DNA from: Bacteroidota bacterium
Lineage (GTDB): Bacteria; Bacteroidota; Kryptoniia; Kryptoniales; JAKASW01
DNA length: 8,228 nt
Direction of reading: 5' to 3'
Assembly (NCBI GenBank): GCA_021796055.1
Contig: JAJYOS010000259.1
Coordinates: 1 to 8,228 of the forward strand
Both the position numbers and the translations under genes were made by a program. This document shows, one piece after another, positions 1-6,945 of the stretch (positions are counted from its first letter, which is position 1; each line of letters begins with the position of its first letter). The notes beneath the pieces are model-generated. The model searched no databases. It saw nothing but the letters and a program-made list of their open reading frames with translations, and was not told where the DNA came from.

Positions 1-68
1 TCATCGTCCGATATCCGTCCCATCCAGGAATGCGGTCGGACATGCTCAGCGGTGTTTTCATTGAATGA
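1..68 (+). CDS. Possible C-terminal end of an upstream gene, unrecognised
   Basis: Reading from base 3, an open frame ends at TGA 66-68 and would encode a tail finishing in HPGMRSDMLSGVFIE. It lies 48 nt before the E2 gene on the same strand, so it could be the last codons of a co-transcribed gene. In many genomes that neighbour would be the E1 component, but this tail does not look like the usual E1-beta C-terminus. The other two forward frames are also open over most of this short stretch, so the choice of frame is weak. No function is assigned. Confidence 0.3.
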   Translation, partial: IVRYPSHPGMRSDMLSGVFIE

Positions 69-116
69 ATATCTGTGACAGATTTTTCCCAAGAGTCTTG
101 AAGGAGCAAACCAGAA

Positions 117-1376
117 ATGGCCACTAAAATTCAGATGCCCAAACTGAGCGACACGATGGATACGGGCAGAATCATAAAATGGTTGAAGAAAGAAGGGGAG
201 TCCATCTCTCCGGGCGACGTTATTGCTGAAGTCGAGACCGACAAAGCCAACATGGATATGGAGGCATACGACGAAGGAACGCTTTTGAAAATCATCGCCA
301 AGGAGGGAGATCGCGTTCCTGTCGGCGGACTGCTGGGCATATTGGGCACGCAAGGTGAAGATGTGTCATCACTTGTTGCTCAGTCGGAAGGCGGGGCTGC
401 GAAGGTGAGCGTCGATCAATTGCCGGCACAGCAGGCGAAAACGGCGGCCGCAGTTCCAGATCAGCCTCCGGTTGCCGGAACGAGCGCTCCGCCCGCGAGG
501 ACCGCGAAGGCGGAACCTTCCGAAGGCGATGGAAGGCTAAAGGCGTCCCCTCTGGCGAAAAGGCTTGCCAAAGAGCGAGGCATAGATATCGGTGATGTAA
601 AGGGGAGCGGCACAAGCGGGCGCATAGTCAAGCGCGACGTGGAGGCTTTCGTTCCTGCCGCCGCGGGCCGCACAAGCCGCAACATGTCATCTGGAGAGTT
701 TACTGACCATCCGCTTACCATGATGCGCGAAGCCATCGCAAAGCGTCTCAGTCAGAGCAACGTTGAGGCCCCTCATTTCTTCCTGACTGTAGAAGTTAAA
801 ATGGAAAACGCCATCGCATTCAGGGAGTCTCTGAACAGCTTCGACGAGGAGAACAAGATCAGCTTAAACGACATCATCGTGAAGGCCTGTGCCACGGCCC
901 TTCAGGAGCATCCGGAAGTGAACGCGACTTTCATGAGGGACAAAATAAGGATCTTTGGCGACATACATATCGGGGTGGCTGTCGCCATTGAAGAAGGCCT
1001 GATAACTCCCGTGATACGCAATGTCGACAAGAAGGGCTTGAGGGATATTTCGAATGAGGCGAAGGACATCGCCGCGCGCGCCAGGTCGAGAAAACTGAAA
1101 CCCGAAGAATACACGGGGAGCACGTTCACCGTCAGCAACCTGGGCATGTTCGGAGTCGACGAGTTTACCGCGATCATCAATCCTCCGGAAGCTGCCATAC
1201 TGGCCGTAGGTGCTGTCGCTGAGAAACCCGTTGTCGAGGATGGTGAGATCAAAATAGGAAGACGGATGAGGATGACGCTGTCGTCGGATCATCGCGTTGT
1301 GGACGGTGCGCTCTCTGCAAGATTCATGCAGACGTTGAAGAAGATATTGGAGAACCCGGCAGCGCTCGCGCTGTAA
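117..1376 (+). CDS. pdhC: Dihydrolipoamide acetyltransferase, E2 of pyruvate dehydrogenase complex
   Basis: This is the cytoplasmic E2 core enzyme, which moves the acetyl group from lipoyl-lysine to CoA to give acetyl-CoA. Three family domains appear in order. The lipoyl domain covers about residues 1-78, with lipoyl-lysine K43 in the ETDKA turn. The E3/E1-binding domain is at about 141-177 (ASPLAKRLAKERGID, then GSGTSGRIVKRDV). The acyltransferase domain spans about 195-419, with FTVSNLGMFG at 337-346 and the catalytic DHRVVDG at 391-397 (H392, D396). An Ala/Pro/Glu-rich linker (about 85-140) separates the first two domains. At 419 residues with one lipoyl domain it matches the short bacterial/mitochondrial-type pyruvate E2. 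AAGGAG at 101-106 sits 10 nt before the ATG and supports this start. No E1 or E3 gene is visible here. A branched-chain or other 2-oxoacid E2 is possible, but the N-terminal PKLSDTM motif favours pyruvate. Confidence 0.93.
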   Translation: MATKIQMPKLSDTMDTGRIIKWLKKEGESISPGDVIAEVETDKANMDMEAYDEGTLLKIIAKEGDRVPVGGLLGILGTQGEDVSSLVAQSEGGAAKVSVDQLPAQQAKTAAAVPDQPPVAGTSAPPARTAKAEPSEGDGRLKASPLAKRLAKERGIDIGDVKGSGTSGRIVKRDVEAFVPAAAGRTSRNMSSGEFTDHPLTMMREAIAKRLSQSNVEAPHFFLTVEVKMENAIAFRESLNSFDEENKISLNDIIVKACATALQEHPEVNATFMRDKIRIFGDIHIGVAVAIEEGLITPVIRNVDKKGLRDISNEAKDIAARARSRKLKPEEYTGSTFTVSNLGMFGVDEFTAIINPPEAAILAVGAVAEKPVVEDGEIKIGRRMRMTLSSDHRVVDGALSARFMQTLKKILENPAALAL

Positions 1377-1405
1377 GATCGTCTTGCCTGTATTCCGTGA
1401 AGTCA

Positions 1406-1435
1406 GGCCCTGCCGATAGGCAGGGCTATCTGTTT
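1406..1435 (+). terminator. GC-rich hairpin after the E2 gene, probable terminator
   Basis: A perfect 8-bp stem (GCCCTGCC at 1407-1414 and GGCAGGGC at 1419-1426) closes a GATA loop, with a further G-T pair at 1406/1427. It begins 30 nt after the E2 stop and is followed by a weak T-containing stretch (TATCTGTTT) rather than a clean T run. Position and stability suit transcription termination between the E2 gene and the secreted-protein gene. The near-perfect dyad could instead be one copy of a dispersed intergenic palindrome. Confidence 0.55.
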
Positions 1436-1548
1436 AAACCCCACCCAGTTGTGTGCAATGCCCGCCGGGTTTCTTAATGCCGGGAAATGATGTGTTGTGG
1501 CAAGAATAGTGGAAGTCGATTAAATTCTCTTCCAAAATTGGAGAGGAT

Positions 1549-4500
1549 ATGATGAATAGGTTACGCTTCCGACTTTTAATGCTCGGCAATGTGCTGATAC
1601 TAATTCTTACCTTTTCGACCGCACTCTTTTTCCCCGGTGTTCGTGCAACCGCACAGCAGGTTCACATCGTGGCGATTGATACGATGCCGAATTTTCCTCA
1701 GCCGTATCACATGAGAGATTGGAGGAAAGTGACGATTGGATACGATTCGCTCGTGTTCAACTCAAGCCTGTCGGGAGAGTACCTTCCTTTGGTCACCAAC
1801 CCCGGCGTTTCCAATAACTATCCGTCCGATCCGACTTTCGGACTGTATACCGTTGTCGGCCCCACAGCGAGCACCGGTAACGCGGAGGCGATAAACTGCA
1901 TCCCTGCGGTCGTCGGAGCATCACTGGTAGGCGTAGATAAGACGAATCAGTTTAACAGGAACTGGGTGCAGATGTGCGAACAGTGGTTCAACAAGGCTAA
2001 CGGCGAGAATGTCTACATGAACGGATTCAACGACATGACAAACGACGACTTCTGGTATGAGACGATGCCGAACGTGTTCTTCTTCGAACTGAGCTACCTT
2101 CATCCGAACAATAGCATCTTCAGCAGCCAATTCATGTCAGTGGCAAATCAGTTTCTGAAGGTCGTGACTGCACTCGGAGGAAGCACAACGCCGTGGAAGC
2201 TTCCTGGCATAAATCACGAGGGGTTCGATTTCGAGAAGATGGTACCTGTCGATGCATCATGGACGGAACCGGAGGCCGCGGGGGCAATCGGGTGGATACT
2301 GTACAACGCATACGTCGAAACAGGGAACCCGCAATACCGCATCGGGGCGGAACTGTCGATGGAAGCGCTGAACAACTTTCCCGGGAACCCCGCCTATGAG
2401 TTGCAGTTATCCTATGGTGCGTATACTGCTGCGAGGATGAACGCCGAGCTGGGCACAAATTATAACCTCCAGAAGATTGTGACGTGGCTTTACAGTACGA
2501 GCTCAGTGCGTGATTGGGGCATTATCACTGGGAAATGGGGAAAATATGATGTGGGGGGGCTGGTCGGCCAGGATGACTATCAGAACGGTTATGCTTTCGC
2601 AATGAACACGTTTGAGCAAATCGGCTGCCTTGTTCCCATGGTGAGGTACGATGCGAGATTTGCCACAGCGATAGGGAAGTGGGTTCTAAACGCCGCGAAC
2701 GCTGCACGGTATTTTTATCCGAAGTACCTTCCGCAGGCCAATCAGGACACAAGCTACAATTGGGCAATGAAGTACGACTCAAGCTCTTATATCGCTCATG
2801 AGGCGATTCATCAGTTCGATCCGAACAGCAAAACCATTTCGCCTTTTGCCTCGGGAGATGCGATTGCAGGAGGCTGGGGACGCACGACACTGACACTATA
2901 CGGTTCTTCCCATGTGGGAATTCTAGGTGCGATAATCGACACAACTGATGTTCCGGGAATCCTGCGGCTGAACCTGCTAGCGACCGATTATTACCATGCT
3001 CCTGCATATCCTTCTTATCTCTATTACAATCCCGATTCAACGATGCAGACCGTGACTCTCAATGTTGGCGACACCGCCTGTAGTGTCTACGATGCGGTCT
3101 CCAAGACTTACATTGCCCAGGGGACCGGTGTCCTCTCAGTATCAATTCCTGCAAATTCTGCGATCGTCGCCGTGATAACGCCTTACACTGGAACAACGAC
3201 TTATAATTCCCTCGGTGCGATGCTGGTGAACGGAGTGGTGGTAGACTATCACTACCTCACGCCTTCCAACCTGCCTCCGCGGATCAAGAGTCTGGCGGCG
3301 GGAAATTCGACGGTGGTCATGGGGGATACGACGAAGATATACTGCACCGCCGCCGATAACGATAATGATTCGCTGACCTACAACTGGAGTTACATGCATG
3401 GCACAGTCGTGGGAACGGGTGCCGTGCTTAGCTGGATAGCGCCGGATACAACCGGGACATATGTAATCGCGTGCACTGTAAGCGACGGTCACGGCTTTCA
3501 GGATACTGCCAGCGTGACTATCAATGTTGTGCAGAAGATAAATTCACTCCCTGTGATTACCGGTATCGACGGGAAGCCACGGGTCGTGGATGTCGGCGGA
3601 GCGCTGCAGCTAACCTGCCGCGCTTCCGATCCAGACGGAGACACCCTCACTTATAACTGGACGCAATCCGCGGGGGCCGTGGCGGGATCCGATTCGATTG
3701 TAACCTGGACCGCACCTCAAAGCGAAGGATATTATTACGTTTACTGCACGGTGAACGACGGCAATGGCGGGATTGCTACCGACAGTATCGGGACACTCGT
3801 GCAGGACTTCTCAAAGTCGCAGACCGGCAGTCTCGTCGCTTATTATCCTTTCGACAACGGAAGTGTAGCAGATGTGAGCGGAAACAATAACAACGGATTC
3901 AACTATTACGCATCACCGGACACGGACAGATTCGGGAATCCTACCGGCGCCATGTTTTTCGACGGATCGACCAGCTATGTCAGCGTCCGGAACAGTCTGT
4001 CTCTTGATTTTCAGAATGCAATAACAGTGAGTTTCTGGATGAAGATCGCTCAGATATTTTCGAGCGAGGAATATCCGATCTCGCATAACAAGTGGTACAG
4101 GTGGAAGGTCTCCATCTCGGGCGGACATTTGAGATGGAGCATCACAACCAATGCCACCAGGGATCTGGATTCCGAGACTCCTCTGGTTGCAGACAGCCTA
4201 TATTTTGTCACGGTTGTTTATACCGGCTCAGACATGGAGATTTACCTGAACGGGAATCTTGATGCATATGCGCCGATGTCGGGGCCGCTGGCGACTACGA
4301 CTCAGAATTTGGTAATCGGTGCCGCTGCTGCCGGACCTAACCAGAACCAATTCTATGGTACACTTGACGACATCAGGATTTACAACTACGCGCTTTCATT
4401 TCCGGCCATTCAGGGACTTCTCACTGTTGTGCACCAGAACGGGGTGGGTGCAATCCCGAAGACGTTCGCGCTGCGGCAGAATTTTCCCAACCCGTTCAAC

Positions 4501-4722
4501 CCTTCGACGATCATTCAGTATGATCTTCCCGAAAGAGCAGAAGTCGTACTTCAAGTCTACGATGTCCTTGGGAGGAAAGTCAGGACGCTAACCGATAATA
4601 TGGAGCAGGCTGGAACACACGAAGTGAGCTTCGATGCGAGTGATCTCGCGAGCGGCGTCTACTTCTGCCGGTTGAAAGCGGGGGACTACTCCGCCGTGAA
4701 GGCAATGATGCTGCTGAAGTGA
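1549..4722 (+). CDS. Secreted multidomain protein with T9SS tail, putative glycan-active enzyme
   Basis: A signal peptide covers residues 1-35: basic start, hydrophobic core at about 10-30, and a likely ATA|QQ cleavage. Residues of about 40-545 form a Trp/Tyr-rich region. Helical stretches such as EAAGAIGWILYNAYVETGN (241-259), followed by a beta-rich end (about 495-545), resemble (alpha/alpha) toroid glycosidases or lyases. I cannot place it in a named family. Candidate acidic or basic residues lie in NDDFWYE (165-171), HEGFDFEK (223-230), GQDDYQNGY (340-348) and AHEAIHQFD (416-424). Next come two PKD/Ig-like domains (about 574-662 and 665-752), a LamG/concanavalin-like jelly roll (about 759-960; FDGSTSYV at 804-811, DDIRIYN at 940-946), and a T9SS sorting tail (about 973-1057; NFPNPFNPST at 978-987). 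Export to the cell surface or medium is therefore expected. ATGs at 1549 and 1552 are both plausible starts behind GGAGAGG (1540-1546). The gene stands alone; a role in polysaccharide use is inferred from its architecture and the sugar operon downstream. Confidence 0.88.
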   Translation: MMNRLRFRLLMLGNVLILILTFSTALFFPGVRATAQQVHIVAIDTMPNFPQPYHMRDWRKVTIGYDSLVFNSSLSGEYLPLVTNPGVSNNYPSDPTFGLYTVVGPTASTGNAEAINCIPAVVGASLVGVDKTNQFNRNWVQMCEQWFNKANGENVYMNGFNDMTNDDFWYETMPNVFFFELSYLHPNNSIFSSQFMSVANQFLKVVTALGGSTTPWKLPGINHEGFDFEKMVPVDASWTEPEAAGAIGWILYNAYVETGNPQYRIGAELSMEALNNFPGNPAYELQLSYGAYTAARMNAELGTNYNLQKIVTWLYSTSSVRDWGIITGKWGKYDVGGLVGQDDYQNGYAFAMNTFEQIGCLVPMVRYDARFATAIGKWVLNAANAARYFYPKYLPQANQDTSYNWAMKYDSSSYIAHEAIHQFDPNSKTISPFASGDAIAGGWGRTTLTLYGSSHVGILGAIIDTTDVPGILRLNLLATDYYHAPAYPSYLYYNPDSTMQTVTLNVGDTACSVYDAVSKTYIAQGTGVLSVSIPANSAIVAVITPYTGTTTYNSLGAMLVNGVVVDYHYLTPSNLPPRIKSLAAGNSTVVMGDTTKIYCTAADNDNDSLTYNWSYMHGTVVGTGAVLSWIAPDTTGTYVIACTVSDGHGFQDTASVTINVVQKINSLPVITGIDGKPRVVDVGGALQLTCRASDPDGDTLTYNWTQSAGAVAGSDSIVTWTAPQSEGYYYVYCTVNDGNGGIATDSIGTLVQDFSKSQTGSLVAYYPFDNGSVADVSGNNNNGFNYYASPDTDRFGNPTGAMFFDGSTSYVSVRNSLSLDFQNAITVSFWMKIAQIFSSEEYPISHNKWYRWKVSISGGHLRWSITTNATRDLDSETPLVADSLYFVTVVYTGSDMEIYLNGNLDAYAPMSGPLATTTQNLVIGAAAAGPNQNQFYGTLDDIRIYNYALSFPAIQGLLTVVHQNGVGAIPKTFALRQNFPNPFNPSTIIQYDLPERAEVVLQVYDVLGRKVRTLTDNMEQAGTHEVSFDASDLASGVYFCRLKAGDYSAVKAMMLLK

Positions 4723-4790
4723 GGATGACTTTTGGATGTGGCCGTGAGGAGCATACTGTGTGGCATGCCCAGCGACCGCTTTCTTTCATG

Positions 4791-4804
4791 TGAAAATATT
4801 TTCA
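4791..4804. promoter_or_regulatory. AT-rich 14-bp perfect palindrome upstream of the operon promoter
   Basis: TGAAAATATTTTCA is a perfect inverted repeat ending 8 nt before the predicted -35 box of the regulator operon. Its place just upstream of the -35 is typical of an activator site or a second operator. It has no GC content to form a strong terminator and no following T run. No regulator is assigned, and AT-rich palindromes of this size can occur by chance. Confidence 0.35.
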
Positions 4805-4812
4805 TTTCGGGC

Positions 4813-4841
4813 TTGACACAACGTTATGAAATGATTAAACT
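4813..4841 (+). promoter_or_regulatory. Sigma70-type promoter for the LacI/dehydrogenase/kinase operon
   Basis: A consensus -35 box TTGACA (4813-4818) is followed by an exact 17-nt spacer and a -10-like TAAACT (4836-4841; four of six bases match TATAAT). Transcription would start near 4848, leaving a leader of about 70 nt before the regulator's ATG at 4921. The predicted start falls inside the CG-centred palindrome at 4846-4857, which fits repression by steric block. Confidence 0.65.
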
Positions 4842-4845
4842 TTGT

Positions 4846-4857
4846 CGAAACGTTTCG
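4846..4857. promoter_or_regulatory. LacI-family operator, perfect 12-bp palindrome
   Basis: CGAAACGTTTCG is a perfect inverted repeat with a central CG, the form typical of LacI/PurR/CcpA-family operators. In those families the hinge-helix leucine intercalates at the central CpG. The regulator encoded 64 nt downstream has that hinge (NRTARSL, residues 52-58). The site covers the predicted transcription start, so autorepression of the whole operon is the natural reading. Confidence 0.72.
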
Positions 4858-4867
4858 CTATTTTGAG

Positions 4868-4874
4868 CGTTTCA
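4868..4874 (+). promoter_or_regulatory. Operator-like half-site
   Basis: CGTTTCA repeats the right arm of the main operator (CGTTTCG), with its centre 17 bp further downstream. The left arm is degenerate (TTGAG in place of CGAAA), so this is at best a weak secondary site. It lies in the untranslated leader of the regulator gene. Confidence 0.3.
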
Positions 4875-4914
4875 CCTTGAAAATAAGAAGAAAAGTGGAT
4901 ATTTAGCCTAAAAT

Positions 4915-4921
4915 CGTTTCA
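4915..4921 (+). promoter_or_regulatory. Third operator-like half-site overlapping the regulator start codon
   Basis: CGTTTCA occurs again, its last base being the A of the ATG at 4921. The left side (CTAAAAT) preserves little of the palindrome. It may be a low-affinity site helping a tetramer or second dimer bind, or coincidence. No Shine-Dalgarno sequence is visible in the 20 nt before this ATG. Confidence 0.22.
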
Positions 4922-5946
4922 TGACCAAGCAGAGATTCACCATCAAGGATGTCGCATCGAGGGCCGGAGTGGCCGTCAGCACCGCTTCCCTTGTACTGAA
5001 CAACAAGGGGTATGTGAGCAGCGACCTCCGTAAGAAGGTCCAGCTTGCCGTGGAGGAACTAGGCTACGTACCAAACAGGACTGCACGCTCCCTCATAAAC
5101 AAAGCCACCGGGAATATCGGATTCATTGTCAGCGAAGAGCACTTCTCAACAGCCGAACCGTTTTACACCCGCGTGTTCCTCGGTACGGAATTCGAAGCCC
5201 GACAACAGGACTTCTACGTGCTGCTCACAACCGTGCCCAACAAATTCCATTCCTCCCATATACCACGATTCATTCTCGAACGGAACGTCGACGGTGTGAT
5301 CTTTGCCGGCAAGATAAGCGAGGCTTATGCCAAGGCCGTGATAAGTGAGAACATTCCATCGGTCGTCGTGGATTTCGAGTTCAAGCAGGTCCGGATTCCA
5401 GCCATCAATATAGACAACACCAGGGGAACAGCGCTTGCCGTCGAACATCTTTTCAAGCTCGGACACAAGAAGATTGCATTCATCGGAGGCGACATGGACC
5501 ACCCTTCAATCAGGTCGAGGCTGGATGGCTACCTGGAGGCGATTGAGAGATTTGGCCTCGATAAATGCGATTCACTTATCTCAACCGAAGAACCGGGAAC
5601 AGGCACGGAGGATGGCTACCAGGCGGCAAAGAAACTGTTGAGCAGGAAATCCGATTTCACTTCGGTCGTGGCGTGCAACGATGCCGTCGCGATCGGCGCC
5701 ATCCGAGCCTTCCGTGAAAATGGAATGAATCTACCGGACGATTGTTCGACCGTGGGGTTCGACGATATAGAATTGTGTGACAACATCGATCCGAGACTTA
5801 CCAGCATAAGCGTTCCCAAGGAGGACCTGGGCGCAACGGCATTGAGGATCCTCTCAAGAATGATCAAGGAGAAAGAGCGCCCGATTTCTTCCGTCCTCAT
5901 CGAGCCGAGACTCGTTGCGCGCCAGTCCACTGTAAGTCTGTCTTAA
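4921..5946 (+). CDS. LacI-family transcriptional regulator
   Basis: This is a full-length (341 aa) cytoplasmic sugar-responsive regulator. The N-terminal helix-turn-helix is at residues 7-27 (TIKDVASRAGVAVSTASLVLN), and the hinge helix NRTARSL at 52-58. The ligand-binding domain, of the periplasmic-binding-protein fold, spans about 63-341. Family landmarks include HLFKLGHKKIAFIGG (176-190), SVVACNDAVAIGA (248-260), TVGFDDIE (277-284) and DPRLTSI (290-296). Leu24 stands where LacI and CcpA have an operator-contacting Arg (LacI R22), so operator preference may differ in detail. The ATG matches the usual family start, although no Shine-Dalgarno sequence precedes it. It is the first gene of a tight operon with a dehydrogenase and a sugar kinase, and a perfect LacI-type palindrome lies at the promoter. 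It is therefore probably an autoregulated local repressor. The effector is not determinable; a sugar, polyol or phosphosugar linked to the next two genes is likely. Confidence 0.93.
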   Translation: MTKQRFTIKDVASRAGVAVSTASLVLNNKGYVSSDLRKKVQLAVEELGYVPNRTARSLINKATGNIGFIVSEEHFSTAEPFYTRVFLGTEFEARQQDFYVLLTTVPNKFHSSHIPRFILERNVDGVIFAGKISEAYAKAVISENIPSVVVDFEFKQVRIPAINIDNTRGTALAVEHLFKLGHKKIAFIGGDMDHPSIRSRLDGYLEAIERFGLDKCDSLISTEEPGTGTEDGYQAAKKLLSRKSDFTSVVACNDAVAIGAIRAFRENGMNLPDDCSTVGFDDIELCDNIDPRLTSISVPKEDLGATALRILSRMIKEKERPISSVLIEPRLVARQSTVSLS

Positions 5947-5961
5947 CAAAGGAACTATAGA

Positions 5962-6945
5962 ATGGTCGGAGTCGAGCTGGACCAGAAGCTGAGGCTTTCT
6001 CTTGTCCGCAAAGACCAGAAGGCTTTGAAAGGAAATGAAGTCCTTGTCAAAGTAAGCGCCTGCGGAATCTGTGGCACGGACAACCACATAATCAAAGGCG
6101 AAGCGAGAGTGTCTCCGCCTGTGGTTCTAGGCCACGAATTCGGCGGAATCGTCATCGATACAGGAGAGAGCGTCGCATCCGTGAGACCAGGCGGCCTGGT
6201 AGCAATCGATCCGAACATTTCCTGTTATGCGTGCGAACATTGCCGCGACGGTAACACTCACTTGTGCGAAAAGTTAACGGCTATTGGAATCGACATCGAC
6301 GGAGGGATGAGCGACAGATGCGTGGTTCCGGCCAGCCAGGTATACACCGTACCGGAAGGATTCGATCCGGCATTTCTCCCGTTCGTGGAACCTCTTTCGT
6401 GCGTGCTGCATGGGCTAGATCGTGTTTCCGTAAGACACGGCGAGAGAGTCCTGATAATCGGGAACGGCACCATCGGGCTGATGCAGCTTCTTATGCTGCG
6501 AGACTTTGCAGGAGAAATTCTTGTCGATGAGGTAAATCCATCGCGATTGGAAAAGGCAGTGTCATTGGGCGCCGGTAAGGCGGGAACAGGACGGGAAGAT
6601 TACTTCGACGCCGTCATCGAGTGTTCAGGGACGATAACGGGTTTTAACAAGGCAATAAGTTGTGTCAGACCGGGAGGAAGGATCCTCATTTTTGGGGTCA
6701 CACCGATTGAAGATCGTGCCCAGATCAATCCCAACGTTATCTACAGAAAAGAACTTTCCATAATGGGGTCATACGTAAATCCGAACACTTTCAAGCGAGC
6801 GATTGCCGTAATAGCCGGGGGCAAGATCCCTCTGTCCTCCCTTGAAGTAAAATATTTCAAACTCGAGGATTTCAGCGAAGCATTCGAAGCCTCAAGAAGC
6901 GGAGACTACTCGAAGGTAGCTTTCCGTGCAGAGGGGGCAATTTGA
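5962..6945 (+). CDS. Zinc-dependent medium-chain dehydrogenase, polyol/sorbitol-dehydrogenase-like
   Basis: This cytoplasmic NAD(P)-dependent oxidoreductase of the MDR superfamily probably oxidises a polyol or sugar alcohol to a ketose. Catalytic-zinc residues are C37 (GICGTD), H58-E59 (GHEFGG) and E143 (VEPLSC). The four structural-zinc cysteines are C88, C91, C94 and C102. The Rossmann loop is GNGTIG at 167-172. An acidic residue near the end of the second strand (E190, in VDEVNPSRL) favours NAD over NADP. At 327 aa it is slightly shorter than the usual 340-350, mainly from a compact N-terminus and short Rossmann connections, with no sign of a frameshift. AAAGGA at 5948-5953 lies 8 nt before the ATG. 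It starts 15 nt after the regulator and overlaps the kinase, so all three are probably one transcript. Threonine or butanediol dehydrogenase are alternatives on sequence alone, but the kinase and LacI context favours a sugar or polyol substrate. Confidence 0.88.
   Translation: MVGVELDQKLRLSLVRKDQKALKGNEVLVKVSACGICGTDNHIIKGEARVSPPVVLGHEFGGIVIDTGESVASVRPGGLVAIDPNISCYACEHCRDGNTHLCEKLTAIGIDIDGGMSDRCVVPASQVYTVPEGFDPAFLPFVEPLSCVLHGLDRVSVRHGERVLIIGNGTIGLMQLLMLRDFAGEILVDEVNPSRLEKAVSLGAGKAGTGREDYFDAVIECSGTITGFNKAISCVRPGGRILIFGVTPIEDRAQINPNVIYRKELSIMGSYVNPNTFKRAIAVIAGGKIPLSSLEVKYFKLEDFSEAFEASRSGDYSKVAFRAEGAI

Noticed and set aside
71..87. Small hairpin ATCTG-TGA-CAGAT followed by TTTT before the E2 gene, terminator-like.
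   Set aside because: The stem is only 5 bp with two G-C pairs, too weak to call a terminator, and it lies between closely spaced genes that may be co-transcribed.
1450..1487. Repeated GCCGGG motif upstream of the secreted-protein gene.
   Set aside because: Only six bases repeated within a GC-rich patch and no stable stem; not distinguishable from chance.
1427..1548. Search for a promoter for the secreted-protein gene, including a TTGTGG ... TAAATT pair (1495-1526).
   Set aside because: The spacer is 20 nt and both boxes are poor matches; a promoter is expected here but none can be placed with confidence.
2553..2559. Run of seven G in the secreted-protein gene, considered as a phase-variation tract.
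   Set aside because: It encodes in-frame Val-Gly-Gly in a conserved-looking stretch and is short for a contingency tract; the reading frame is intact on both sides.
2525..3040. Long minus-strand open frame (171 codons) opposite the secreted-protein gene.
   Set aside because: Low-complexity, Ser/Arg/His-rich translation without domain features, fully inside a convincing + strand gene; a shadow frame.
4725..4793. Short open frame of 22 codons starting just after the secreted-protein stop.
   Set aside because: No properly spaced ribosome site, no recognisable sequence, and a length expected by chance.
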